Shown here piece by piece: positions 9,801 through 24,800 of a stretch of 64,000 nucleotides of DNA. A program made the translations under genes and the position numbers. How positions within the stretch are numbered: position 1 is the stretch's first letter; every line of letters begins with the position of its first letter. The notes below the pieces were generated by a model, which saw nothing but the letters and a program-made list of their open reading frames with translations, made no database searches and was not told where the DNA came from. Source of the DNA: Patiria miniata (taxonomy: Eukaryota; Echinodermata; Asteroidea; Valvatida; Asterinidae); the NCBI RefSeq assembly GCF_015706575.1, contig NW_024037055.1:14670262-14734261 (forward strand). Direction: 5' to 3'.

Positions 9801-12800
9801 CAAGACAGAAATTCATCTAGAAGCAAGAGGAACATCAATCAACACTCTAACATGAACAATTTTGAAGATTTGGGCAAAAATCATCCATTTTTGGAGAAAA
9901 AGAATTACATTTTCTGAGCGATTTTACCTTAAATTTTCGACGGAACTTCCTCTTTAATAGCACGTCTGTCCAGCAATCGATTTGGAATGCGTTCTAGGGC
10001 CCGTAAGGCATCTTTCTAGCAACTTTCAAGCAATTTCATTTTTTGGCCAAAATTGCAAAAAATGCAAGGGGTTAGCCTTACATTTTTAGTCAAAATTGGC
10101 CAAAAATTGACTTTTCTCAAAACAAGACAGAAATTCATCTAGAAGCAAGAGGAACATCAATCAATACTCAAACATGCACAATTTTGAAGATTTGGGCAAA
10201 AATCATCCATTTTTGGAGAAAAAGAATTACATTTTTTGAGCGATTTTACCTTAAATTTTCGACGGAACTTCCTCTTTAATAGCACGTCTGTCAAGCAATC
10301 GATTTGGAATGCGTTCTAGGGCCCGTAAGGCATCTTTCTAGCAACTTTCAAGCAATTTCATTTTTTGGCCAAAATTGAAAAAAATGCAAGGGGTTAGCCT
10401 TTTATTTTTAGTCAAAATTGGCCAAAAATTGACTTTTCTCAAAACAAGACAGAAATTCATCTAGAAGCAAGAGGAACATCAATCAACACTCTAACATGAA
10501 CAATTTTGAAGATTTGGGCAAAAATCATCCATTTTTGGAGAAAAAGAATTACATTTTCTGAGCGATTTTACCTTAAATTTTCGAAGGAACTTCCTCTTTA
10601 ATAGCACGTCTGTCCAGCAATCGATTTGGAATGCGTTCTAGGGCCCGTAAGGCATCTTTCTAGCAACTTTCAAGCAATTTCATTTTTTGGCCAAAATTGC
10701 AAAAAATGCAAGGGGTTAGCCTTACATTTTTAGTCAAAATTGGCCAAAAATTGACTTTTCTCAAAACAAGACAGAAATTCATCTAGAAGCAAGAGGAACA
10801 TCAAACAACACTCAAACATGCACAATTTTGAAGATTTGGGCAAAAATCATCCATTTTTGGAGACAAAGAATTACATTTTTTGAGCGATTTCACCTTAAAT
10901 TTTCGACGGAATTTCCCCTTTAATAGCACATCTGTCAAGCAATCGATTTGGAATGCGTTCTAGGGCCCGTAAGGCATCTTTCTAGCAATTTTAAAGCAAT
11001 TTCATTTTTTGGCCAAAATTGAAAACAATGCAAGGGGTTAGCCTTACATTTTTAGTCAAAATTGGCCAAAAATTGACTTTTCTCAAAACAAGACAGAAAT
11101 TCATCTAGAAGCAAGAGGAACATTAATCAATACTCTAACATGCACAATTTTGAAGATTTGGGCAAAAATCATCCATTTTGGGAGAAAAAGAATTACATTT
11201 TCTGAGCGATTTTACTTTAAATTTTCGACGGAACTTCCTCTTTAATAGCACGTCTGTCCAGCAATCGATTTGGAATGCGTTCTAGGGCCCGTAAGGCATC
11301 TTTCTAGCAACTTTCAAGCAATTTCATTTTTTGGCCAAAATTGAAAAAAAATGCAAGGGGTTAGCCTTACATTTTTAGTCAAAATTGGCCAAAAATTGAC
11401 TTTTCTCAAAACAAGACAGAAATTCATCTAGAAGCAAGAGGAACATCAATCAATACTCTAACATGCACAATTTTGAAGATTTGGGCAAAAAATCATCCTT
11501 TTTCGGAGAAAAAGAATTACATTTTTTGAGCGATTTTACCTTAAATTTTCAACGGAACTTCCTCTTTAATAGCACGTCTGTCCGGAAAACGATTTGGAAT
11601 GCGTTCTAGGGCCCATAAGGCATCTTTCTAGCAACTTTCAAGCAATTTCATTTTTTGGCCAAAATTGAAAAAAATGCAAGGGGTTAGCCTTACATTTTTA
11701 GTCAAAATTGGCCAAAAATTGACTTTTCTCAAAACAAGACAGAAATTCATCTAGAAGCAAGAGGAACATCAATCAACACTCTAACATGCACAATTTTGAA
11801 GATTTGGGCAAAAATCATCCATTTTGGGAGAAAAAGAATTACATTTTCTGAGCGATTTTACTTTAAATTTTCGACGGAACTTCCTCTTTAATAGCACGTC
11901 TGTCCAGCAATCGATTTGGAATGCGTTCTAGGGCCCGTAAGGCATCTTTCTAGCAACTTTCAAGCAATTTCATTTTTTGGCCAAAATTGAAAAAAATGCA
12001 AGAGGTTAGCCTTACATTTTTAGACAAAATTGGCCAAAAATTGACTTTTCTCAAAACAAGACAGAATTCATCTAGAAGCAAGAGGAACATCAATCAACAC
12101 TCTAACATGCACAATTTTGAAGATTTGGGCAAAAATCATCAATTTTTGGAGAAAAAGAATTACATTTTTTGAGCGATTTTACCTTAAATTTTCGACGGAA
12201 CTTCCTCTTTAATAGCACGTCTGTCCGGAAAACGATTTGGAATGCGTTCTAGGGCCCTTAAGGGATCTTTCTAGCAACTTTCAAGCAATTTCATTTTTTG
12301 GCCAAAATTGAAAAAAATGCAAGGGGTTAGCCTTACATTTTTAGTCAAAATTGGCCAAAAATTGACTTTTCTCAAAACAAGACAGAAATCCATTTAGAAG
12401 CAAGAGGAACATCAATCAACACTCTAACATGCACAATTTTGAAGATTTGGGCAAAAATCTCCATTTTTGGAGAAAAAGAATTACATTTTTTGAGCGATTT
12501 TACCTTAAATTTTCGACGGAACTTCCTCTTTAATAGCACGTCTGTCCAGCAATCGATTTGGAATGCGTTCTAGGGCCCGTAAGGCATCTTTCTAGCAACT
12601 TTCAAGCAATTTCATTTTTTGGCCAAAATTGAAAAAAATGCAAGGGGTTAGCCTTACATTTTTAGTCAAAATTGGCCAAAAATTGACTTTTCTCAAAACA
12701 AGACAGAAATTCATCTAGAAGCAAGAGGAACATTAATCAACACTCTAACATGCACAATTTTGAAGATTTGGGCAAAAATCATCCATTTTTGGAGAAAAAG

Positions 12801-15800
12801 AATTACATTTTTTGAGCGATTTTACCTTAAATTTTCGACGGAACTTCCTCTTTAATAGCACGTCTGTCCTGAAAACGACTTGGAATGCGTTCTAGGGCCC
12901 ATAAGGCATCTTTCTAGCAACTTTCAAGCAATTTCATTTTTTGGCCAAAATTGAAAAAAATGCAAGAGGTTAGCCTTACATTTTTAGTCAAAATTGGCCA
13001 AAAATTGACTTTTCTCAAAACAAGACAGAAATTCATCTAGAAGCAAGAGGAACATCAATCAATACTCTAACATGCACAATTTTGAAGATTTGGGCAAAAA
13101 TCATCAATTTTTGGAGAAAAAGAATTACATTTTTTGAGCGATTTTACCTTAAATTTTCGACGGAACTTCCTCTTTAATAGCACGTCTGTCCTGAAAACGA
13201 TTTGGAATCCGTTCTAGGGCCCATAAGGCATCTTTCTAGCAACTTTCAAGCAATTTCATTTTTTGGCCAAAATTGAAAAAAATGCAAGGGGTTAGCCTTA
13301 CATTTTTAGTCAAAATTGGCCAAAAATTGACTTTTCTCAAAACAAGACAGAAATTCATCTAGAAGCAAGAGGAACATCAATCAATACTCTAACATGCACA
13401 ATTTTGAAGATTTGGGCAAAAATCATCCATTTTTGGAGAAAAAGAATTACATTTTTTGAGCGATTTTACCTTAAATTTTCAACGGAACTTCCTCTTTAAT
13501 AGCACGTCTGTCCGGAAAACGATTTGGAATGCGTTCTAGGGCCCATAAGGCATCTTTCTAGCAACTTTCAAGCAATTTCATTTTTTGGCCAAAATTGAAA
13601 AAAATGCAAGGGGTTAGCCTTACATTTTTAGTCAAAATTGGCCAAAAATTGACTTTTCTCAAAACAAGACAGAAATTCATCTAGAAGCAAGAGGAACATC
13701 AATCAAAACTCTAACATGCACAATTTTGAAGATTTGGGCAAAAATCATCCATTTTTGGAGAAAAAGAATACCATTTTCTGAGCGATTTTACCTTAAATTT
13801 TCGACGGAACTTCCTCTTTAATAGCACGTCTGTCAAGCAATCGATTTGGAATGCGTTCTAGGGCCCGTAAGGCATCTTTCTAGCAACTTTCAAGCAATTT
13901 CATTTTTTGGCCAAAATTGAAAAAAATGCAAGGGGTTAGCCTTACATTTTTAGTCAAAATTGGCCAAAAATTGACTTTTCTCAAAACAAGACAGAAATTC
14001 ATCTAGAAGCAAGAGGAACATCAATCAACACTCTAACATGAACAATTTTGAAGATTTGGGCAAAAATCATCCATTTTTGGAGAAAAAGAATTACATTTTC
14101 TGAGCGATTTTACCTTAAATTTTCGAAGGAACTTCCTCTTTAATAGCACGTCTGTCCAGCAATCGATTTGGAATGCGTTCTAGGGCCCGTAAGGCATCTT
14201 TCTAGCAACTTTCAAGCAATTTCATTTTTTGGCCAAAATTGAAAAAAAATGCAAGGGGTTAGCCTTACATTTTTAGTCAAAATTGGCCAAAAATTGACTT
14301 TTCTCAAAACAAGACAGAAATTCATCTAGAAGCAAGAGGAACATCAATCAATACTCTAACATGCACAATTTTGAAGATTTGGGCAAAAAATCATCCTTTT
14401 TCGGAGAAAAAGAATTACATTTTTTGAGCGATTTTACCTTAAATTTTCAACGGAACTTCCTCTTTAATAGCACGTCTGTCCGGAAAACGATTTGGAATGC
14501 GTTCTAGGGCCCATAAGGCATCTTTCTAGCAACTTTCAAGCAATTTCATTTTTTGGCCAAAATTGAAAAAAATGCAAGGGGTTAGCCTTACATTTTTAGT
14601 CAAAATTGTCCAAAAATTGACTTTTCTCAAAACAAGACAGAAATTCATCTAGAAGCAAGAGGAACATCAATCAACACTCTAACATGCACAATTTTGAAGA
14701 TTTGGGCAAAAATCATCCATTTTGGGAGAAAAAGAATTACATTTTCTGAGCGATTTTACTTTAAATTTTCGACGGAACTTCCTCTTTAATAGCACGTCTG
14801 TCCAGCAATCGATTTGGAATGCGTTCTAGGGCCCGTAAGGCATCTTTCTAGCAACTTTCAAGCAATTTCATTTTTTGGCCAAAATTGAAAAAAATGCAAG
14901 AGGTTAGCCTTACATTTTTAGTCAAAATTGGCCAAAAATTGACTTTTCTCAAAACAAGACAGAATTCATCTAGAAGCAAGAGGAACATCAATCAACACTC
15001 TAACATGCACAATTTTGAAGATTTGGGCAAAAATCATCAATTTTTGGAGAAAAAGAATTACATTTTTTGAGCGATTTTACCTTAAATTTTCGACGGAACT
15101 TCCTCTTTAATAGCACGTCTGTCCGGAAAACGATTTGGAATGCGTTCTAGGGCCCTTAAGGGATCTTTCTAGCAACTTTCAAGCAATTTCATTTTTTGGC
15201 CAAAATTGAAAAAAATGCAAGGGGTTAGCCTTACATTTTTAGTCAAAATTGGCCAAAAATTGACTTTTCTCAAAACAAGACAGAAATCCATTTAGAAGCA
15301 AGAGGAACATCAATCAACACTCTAACATGCACAATTTTGAAGATTTGGGCAAAAATCTCCATTTTTGGAGAAAAAGAATTACATTTTTTGAGCGATTTTA
15401 CCTTAAATTTTCGACGGAACTTCCTCTTTAATAGCACGTCTGTCCAGCAATCGATTTGGAATGCGTTCTAGGGCCCGTAAGGCATCTTTCTAGCAACTTT
15501 CAAGCAATTTCATTTTTTGGCCAAAATTGAAAAAAATGCAAGGGGTTAGCCTTACATTTTTAGTCAAAATTGGCCAAAAATTGACTTTTCTCAAAACAAG
15601 ACAGAAATTCATCTAGAAGCAAGAGGAACATCAATCAACACTCTAACATGCACAATTTTGAAGATTTGGGCAAAAATCATCCATTTTTGGAGAAAAAGAA
15701 TTACATTTCTTGAGCGATTTTACCTTAAATTTTCGACGGAACTTCCTCTTTAATAGCACGTCTGTCCTGAAAACGACTTGGAATGCGTTCTAGGGCCCAT

Positions 15801-18800
15801 AAGGCATCTTTCTAGCAACTTTCAAGCAATTTCATTTTTTGGCCAAAATTGAAAAAAATGCAAGAGGTTAGCCTTACATTTTTAGTCAAAATTGGCCAAA
15901 AATTGACTTTTCTCAAAACAAGACAGAAATTCATCTAGAAGCAAGAGGAACATCAATCAATACTCTAACATGCACAATTTTGAAGATTTGGGCAAAAATC
16001 ATCAATTTTTGGAGAAAAAGAATTACATTTTTTGAGCGATTTTACCTTAAATTTTCGACGGAACTTCCTCTTTAATAGCACGTCTGTCCTGAAAACGATT
16101 TGGAATGCGTTCTAGGGCCCATAAGGCATCTTTCTAGCAACTTTCAAGCAATTTCATTTTTTGGCCAAAATTGAAAAAAATGCAAGGGGTTAGCCTTACA
16201 TTTTTAGTCAAAATTGGCCAAAAATTGACTTTTCTCAAAACAAGACAGAAATTCATCTAGAAGCAAGAGGAACATCAATCAATACTCAAACATGCACAAT
16301 TTTGAAGATTTGGGCAAAAATCATCCATTTTTGGAGAAAAAGAATTACATTTTTTGAGCGATTTTACCTTAAATTTTCGACGGAACTTCCTCTTTAATAG
16401 CACGTCTGTCAAGCAATCGATTTGGAATGCGTTCTAGGGCCCGTAAGGCATCTTTCTAGCAACTTTCAAGCAATTTCATTTTTTGGCCAAAATTGAAAAA
16501 AATGCAAGGGGTTAGCCTTACATTTTTAGTCAAAATTGGCCAAAAATTGACTTTTCTCAAAACAAGACAGAAATTCATCTAGAAGCAAGAGGAACATCAA
16601 TCAAAACTCTAACATGCACAATTTTGAAGATTTGGGCAAAAACTCATCCATTTTTGGAGAAAAAGAATTACATTTTCTGAGCGATTTTACCTTAAATTTT
16701 CGACGGAACTTCCTCTTTAATAGCACGTCTGTCCAGCAATCGATTTGGAATGCGTTCTAGGGCCCGTAAGGCATCTTTCTAGCAACTTTCAAGCAATTTC
16801 ATTTTTTGGCCAAAATTGAAAAAAATGCAAGGGGTTAGCCTTACATTTTTAGTCAAAATTGGCCAAAAATTGACTTTTCTCAAAACAAGACAGAAATTCA
16901 TCTAGAAGCAAGAGGAACATTAATCAACACTCTAACATGCACAATTTTGAAGATTTGGGCAAAAATCATCCATTTTTGGAGAAAAAGAATTACATTTTTT
17001 GAGCGATTTTACCTTAAATTTTCGACGGAACTTCCTCTTTAATAGCACGTCTGTCCTGAAAACGACTTGGAATGCGTTCTAGGGCCCATAAGGCATCTTT
17101 CTAGCAACTTTCAAGCAATTTCATTTTTTGGCCAAAATTGAAAAAAATGCAAGAGGTTAGCCTTACATTTTTAGTCAAAATTGGCCAAAAATTGACTTTT
17201 CTCAAAACAAGACAGAAATTCATCTAGAAGCAAGAGGAACATCAATCAATACTCTAACATGCACAATTTTGAAGATTTGGGCAAAAATCATCCATTTTTG
17301 GAGAAAAAGAATTACATTTTTTGAGCGATTTTACCTTAAATTTTCGACGGAACTTCCTCTTTAATAGCACGTCTGTCCTGAAAACGATTTGGAATGCGTT
17401 CTAGGGCCCATAAGGCATCTTTCTAGCAACTTTCAAGCAATTTCATTTTTTGGCCAAAATTGAAAAAAATGCAAGGGGTTAGCCTTACATTTTTAGTCAA
17501 AATTGGCCAAAAATTGACTTTTCTCAAAACAAGACAGAAATTCATCTAGAAGCAAGAGGAACATCAATCAATACTCAAACATGCACAATTTTGAAGATTT
17601 GGGCAAAAATCATCCATTTTTGGAGAAAAAGAATTACATTTTTTGAGCGATTTTACCTTAAATTTTCGACGGAACTTCCTCTTTAATAGCACGTCTGTCA
17701 AGCAATCGATTTGGAATGCGTTCTAGGGCCCGTAAGGCATCTTTCTAGCAACTTTCAAGCAATTTCATTTTTTGGCCAAAATTGAAAAAAATGCAAGGGG
17801 TTAGCCTTACATTTTTAGTCAAAATTGGCCAAAAATTGACTTTTCTCAAAACAAGACAGAAATTCATCTAGAAGCAAGAGGAACATCAATCAAAACTCTA
17901 ACATGCACAATTTTGAAGATTTGGGCAAAAATCATCCATTTTTGGAGAAAAAGAATTACATTTTCTGAGCGATTTTACCTTAAATTTTCGACGGAACTTC
18001 CTCTTTAATAGCACGTCTGTCCAGCAATCGATTTGGAATGCGTTCTAGGGCCCGTAAGGCATCTTTCTAGCAACTTTCAAGCAATTTCATTTTTTGGCCA
18101 AAATTGAAAAAAATGCAAGGGGTTAGCCTTACATTTTTAGTCAAAATTGGCCAAAAATTGACTTTTCTCAAAACAAGACAGAAATTCATCTAGAAGCAAG
18201 AGGAACATCAATCAACACTCTAACATGCACAATTTTGAAGATTTGGGCAAAAATCATCCATTTTTGGAGAAAAAGAATTACATTTTTTGAGCGATTTTAC
18301 CTTAAATTTTCGAAGGAACTTCCTCTTTAATAGCACGTCTGTCCGGAAAACGATTTGGAATGCGTTCTAGGGCCCTTAAGGGATCTTTCTAGCAACTTTC
18401 AAGCAATTTCATTTTTTGGCCAAAATTGAAAAAAATGCAAGGGGTTAGCCTTACATTTTTAGTCAAAATTGGCCAAAAATTGACTTTTCTCAAAACAAGA
18501 CAGAAATCCATTTAGAAGCAAGAGGAACATCAATCAACACTCTAACATGCACAATTTTGAAGATTTGGGCAAAAATCATCCATTTTTGGAGAAAAAATTA
18601 CATTTTTTTAGCGATTTTACCTTAAATTTTCGACGGAACTTCCTCTTTAATAGCACGTCTGTCCAGCAATCGATTTGGAATGCGTTCTAGGGCCCGTAAG
18701 GCATCTTTCTAGCAACTTTCAAGCAATTTCATTTTTTGGCCAAAATTGCAAAAAATGCAAGGGGTTAGCCTTACATTTTTAGTCAAAATTGGCCAAAAAT

Positions 18801-21800
18801 TGACTTTTCTCAAAACAAGACAGAAATTCATCTAGAAGCAAGAGGAACATTAATCAATACTCTAACATGCACAATTTTGAAGATTTGGGCAAAAATCATC
18901 CATTTTGGGAGAAAAAGAATTACATTTTCTGAGCGATTTTACTTTAAATTTTCGACGGAACTTCCTCTTTAATAGCACGTCTGTCCAGCAATCGATTTGG
19001 AATGCGTTCTAGGGCCCGTAAGGCATCTTTCTAGCAAATTTCAAGCAATTTCATTTTTTGGCCAAAATTGAAAAAAATGCAAGGGGTTAGCCTTACATTT
19101 TTAGTCAAAATTGGCCAAAAATTGACTTTTCTCAAAACAAGACAGAAATTCATCTAGAAGCAAGAGGAACATCAATCAATACTCTAACATGCACAATTTT
19201 GAAGATTTGGGCAAAAAATCATCCTTTTTCGGAGAAAAAGAATTACATTTTTTGAGCGATTTTACCTTAAATTTTCAACGGAACTTCCTCTTTAATAGCA
19301 CGTCTGTCCGGAAAACGATTTGGAATGCGTTCTAGGGCCCATAAGGCATCTTTCTAGCAACTTTCAAGCAATTTCATTTTTTGGCCAAAATTGAAAAAAA
19401 TGCAAGGGGTTAGCCTTACATTTTTAGTCAAAATTGGCCAAAAATTGACTTTTCTCAAAACAAGACAGAAATCCATTAGAAGCAAGAGGAACATCAATCA
19501 ACACTCTAACATGCACAATTTTGAAGATTTGGGCAAAAATCATCCATTTTTGGAGAAAAAGAATTACATTTTTTGAGCGATTTTACCTTAAATTTTCGAC
19601 GGAACTTCCTCTTTAATAGCACGTCTGTCCAGCAATCGATTTGGAATGCGTTCTAGGGCCCGTAAGGCATCTTTCTAGCAACTTTCAAGCAATTTCATTT
19701 TTTGGCCAAAATTGAAAAAAATGCAAGGGGTTAGCCTTACATTTTTAGTCAAAATTGGCCAAAAATTGACTTTTCTCAAAACAAGACAGAAATTCATCTA
19801 GAAGCAAGAGGAACATTAATCAATACTCTAACATGCACAATTTTGAAGATTTGGGCAAAAATCATCCATTTTTGGAGAAAAAGAATTACATTTTTTGAGC
19901 GATTTCACCTTAAATTTTCGACGGAACTTCCTCTTTAATAGCACGTCTGTCCAGCAATCGATTTGGAATGCGTTCTAGGGCCCGTAAGGCATCTTTCTAG
20001 CAACTTTCAAGCAATTTCATTTTTTGGCCAAAATTGAAAAAAATGCAAGGGGTTAGCCTTACATTTTTAGTCAAAATTGGCCAAAAGTTGACTTTTCTCA
20101 AAACAAGACAGAAATTCATCTAGAAGCAAGAGGAACATCAATCAACACTCTAACATGCACAATTTTGAAGATTTGGGCAAAAATCATCCATTTTTGGAGA
20201 AAAAGAATTACATTTTTTGAGCGATTTTACCTTAAATTTTCGACGGAACTTCCTCTTTAATAGCACGTCTGTCCACCAATTGATTTGGAATGCGTTCTAG
20301 GGCCCGTAAGGCATCTTTCTAGCAACTTTCAAGCAATTTCATTTTTTGGCCAAAATTGAAAAAAATGCAAGGGGTTAGCCTTACATTTTTAGTCAAAATT
20401 GGCCAAAAATTGACTTTTTCAAAACAAGACAGAAATTCATCTAGAAGCAAGAGGAACATTAATCAATACTCTAACATGCACAATTTTTAAGATTTGGGCA
20501 AAAATCATCCATTTTTGGAGAAAAAGAATTACATTTTTTGAGCGATTTTACCTTAAATTTTCGACGGAATTTCCCCTTTAATAGAACATCTGTCAAGCAA
20601 TCGATTTGGAATGCGTTCTAGGGCCCGTAAGGCATCTTTCTAGCAACTTTCAAGCAATTTCATTTTTTGGCCAAAATTGAAAAAAAATGCAAGGGGTTAG
20701 CCTTACATTTTTAGTCAAAATTGGCCAAAAATTGACTTTTCTCAAAACAAGACAGAAATTCATCTAGAAGCAAGAGGAACATCAATCAATACTCTAACAT
20801 GCACAATTTTGAAGATTTGGGCAAAAATCATCAATTTTTGGAGAAAAAGAATGACATTTTTTGAGCGATTTTACTTTAAATTTTCGACGGAACTTCCTCT
20901 TTAATAGCACGTCTGTCCAGCAATCGATTTGGAATGCGTTCTAGGGCCCGTAAGGCATCTTTCTAGCAACTTTCAAGCAATTTCATTTTTTGGCCAAAAT
21001 TGAAAAAAATGCAAGGGGTTAGCCTTACATTTTTAGTCAAAATTGGCCAAAAATTGACTTTTCTCAAAACAACACAGAAATTCATCTAGAAGCAAGAGGA
21101 ACATTAATCAATACTCTAACATGCACAATTTTGAATATTTGGGCAAAAATCATCCATTTTTGGAGAAAAAGAATTACATTTTTTGAGCGATTTCACCTTA
21201 AATTTTCGACGGAATTTCCCCTTTAATAGCACATCTGTCAAGCAATCGATTTGGAATGCGTTCTAGGGCCCGTAAGGCATCTTTCTAGCAATTTCAAGCA
21301 ATTTCATTTTTTGGCCAAAATTGAAAAAAATGCAAGGGGTTAGCCTTACATTTTAGTCAAAATTGGCCAAAAATTGACTTTTCTCAAAACAAGACAGAAA
21401 TTCATCTAGAAGCAAGAGGAACATCAATCAATACTCTAACATGCACAATTTTGAAGATTTGGGCAAAAATCATCCATTTTTGGAGAAAAGAATTACATTT
21501 TCTGAGCGATTTTACTTTAAATTTTCGACGGAACTTCCTCTTTAATAGCACGTCTGTCCAGCAATCGATTTGGAATGCGTTCTAGGGCCCGTAAGGCATC
21601 TTTCTAGCAACTTTCAAGCAATTTCATTTTTTGGCCAAAATTGAAAAAAATGCAAGGGGTTAGCCTTACATTTTTAGTCAAAATTGGCCAAAAATTGACT
21701 TTTTCAAAACAAGACAGAAATTCATCTAGAAGCAAGAGGAACATTAATCAATACTCTAACATGCACAATTTTTAAGATTTGGGCAAAAATCATCCATTTT

Positions 21801-24800
21801 TGGAGAAAAAGAATTACATTTTTTGAGCGATTTTACCTTAAATTTTCGACGGAATTTCCCCTTTAATAGAACATCTGTCAAGCAATCGATTTGGAATGCG
21901 TTCTAGGGCCCGTAAGGCATCTTTCTAGCAACTTTCAAGCAATTTCATTTTTTGGCCAAAATTGAAAAAAATGCAAGGGGTTAGCCTTACATTTTTAGTC
22001 AAAATTGGCCAAAAATTGACTTTTCTCAAAACAAGACAGAAATTCATCTAGAAGCAAGAGGAACATCAATCAATACTCTAACATGCACAATTTTGAAGAT
22101 TTGGGCAAAAATCATCAATTTTTGGAGAAAAAGAATGACATTTTTTGAGCGATTTTACTTTAAATTTTCGACGGAACTTCCTCTTTAATAGCACGTCTGT
22201 CCAGCAATCGATTTGGAATGCGTTCTAGGGCCCGTAAGGCATCTTTCTAGCAACTTTCAAGCAATTTCATTTTTTGGCCAAAATTGAAAAAAATGCAAGG
22301 GGTTAGCCTTACATTTTTAGTCAAAATTGGCCAAAAATTGACTTTTCTCAAAACAACACAGAAATTCATCTAGAAGCAAGAGGAACATTAATCAATACTC
22401 TAACATGCACAATTTTGAATATTTGGGCAAAAATCATCCATTTTTGGAGAAAAAGAATTACATTTTTTGAGCGATTTCACCTTAAATTTTCGACGGAATT
22501 TCCCCTTTAATAGCACATCTGTCAAGCAATCGATTTGGAATGCGTTCTAGGGCCCGTAAGGCATCTTTCTAGCAATTTTCAAGCAATTTCATTTTTTGGC
22601 CAAAATTGAAAAAAATGCAAGGGGTTAGCCTTACATTTTAGTCAAAATTGGCCAAAAATTGACTTTTCTCAAAACAAGACAGAAATTCATCTAGAAGCAA
22701 GAGGAACATCAATCAATACTCTAACATGCACAATTTTGAAGATTTGGGCAAAAATCATCCATTTTTGGAGAAAAGAATTACATTTTCTGAGCGATTTTAC
22801 TTTAAATTTTCGACGGAACTTCCTCTTTAATAGCACGTCTGTCCAGCAATCGATTTGGAATGCGTTCTAGGGCCCGTAAGGCATCTTTCTAGCAACTTTC
22901 AAGCAATTTCATTTTTTGGCCAAAATTGAAAAAAATGCAAGGGGTTAGCCTTACATTTTTAGTCAAAATTGGCCAAAAATTGACTTTTCTCAAAACAAGA
23001 CAGAAATTCATCTAGAAGCAAGAGGAACATCAATCAATACTCAAACATGCACAATTTTGAAGATTTGGGCAAAAATCATCCATTTTGGGAGAAAAAGAAT
23101 TACATTTTCTGAGCGATTTTACTTTAAATTTTCGACGGAACTTCCTCTTTAATAGCACGTCTGTCCAGCAATCGATTTGGAATGCGTTCTAGGGCCCGTA
23201 AGGCATCTTTCTAGCAACTTTCAAGCAATTTCATTTTTTGGCCAAAATTGAAAAAAATGCAAGGGGTTAGCTTTACATTTTTAGTCAAAATTGGCCAAAA
23301 ATTGACTTTTCTCAAAACAAGACAGAAATTCATCTAGAAGCAAGAGGAACATTAATCAATACTCTAACATGCACAATTTTGAAGATTTGGGCAAAAATCA
23401 TCCATTTTGGGAGAAAAAGAATTACATTTTCTGAGCGATTTTTCTTTAAATTTTCGACGGAACTTCCTCTTTAATAGCACGTCTGTCCAGCAATCGATTT
23501 GGAATGCGTTCTAGGGCCCGTAAGGCATCTTTCTAGCAACTTTCAAGCAATTTCATTTTTTGGCCAAAATTGAAAAAAATGCAAGGGGTTAGCCTTACAT
23601 TTTTAGTCAAAATTGGCCAAAAATTGACTTTTCTCAAAACAAGACAGAAATTCATCTAGAAGCAAGAGGAACATCAATCAACACTCTAACATGCACAATT
23701 TTGAAGATTTGGGCAAAAATCATCCATTTTTGGAGAAAAAGAATTACATTTTTTGAGCGATTTTACCTTAAATTTTCGACGGAATTTCCCCTTTAATAGA
23801 ACATCTGTCAAGCAATCGATTTGGAATGCGTTCTAGGGCCCGTAAGGCATCTTTCTAGCAACTTTCAAGCAATTTCATTTTTTGGCCAAAATTGAAAAAA
23901 AATGCAAGGGGTTAGCCTTACATTTTTAGTCAAAATTGGCCAAAAATTGACTTTTCTCAAAACAAGACAGAAATTCATCTAGAAGCAAGAGGAACATCAA
24001 TCAATACTCTAACATGCACAATTTTGAAGATTTGGGCAAAAATCATCAATTTTTGGAGAAAAAGAATGACATTTTTTGAGCGATTTTACTTTAAATTTTC
24101 GACGGAACTTCCTCTTTAATAGCACGTCTGTCCAGCAATCGATTTGGAATGCGTTCTAGGGCCCGTAAGGCATCTTTCTAGCAACTTTCAAGCAATTTCA
24201 TTTTTTGGCCAAAATTGAAAAAAATGCAAGGGGTTAGCCTTACATTTTTAGTCAAAATTGGCCAAAAAATGACTTTTTCAAAACAAGACAGAAATTCATC
24301 TAGAAGCAAGAGGAACATTAATCAATACTCTAACATGCACAATTTTTAAGATTTGGGCAAAAATCATCCATTTATGGAGAAAAAGAATTACATTTTTTGA
24401 GCGATTTTACCTTAAATTTTCGACGGAATTTCCCCTTTAATAGAACATCTGTCAAGCAATCGATTTGGAATGCGTTCTAGGGCCCGTAAGGCATCTTTCT
24501 AGCAACTTTCAAGCAATTTCATTTTTTTGGCCAAAATTGAAAAAAATGCAAGGGGTTAGCCTTACATTTTTAGTCAAAATTGGCCAAAAATTGACTTTTC
24601 TCAAAACAAGACAGAAATTCATCTAGAAGCAAGAGAAACATCAATCAATACTCTAACATGCACAATTTTGAAGATTTGGTCAAAAATCATCCATTTTTGG
24701 AGAAAAAGAATTACATTTCTTGAGCGATTTTACCTTAAATTTTCGACGGAACTTCCTCTTTAATAGCACGTCTGTCCACCAATTGATTTGGAATGCGTTC

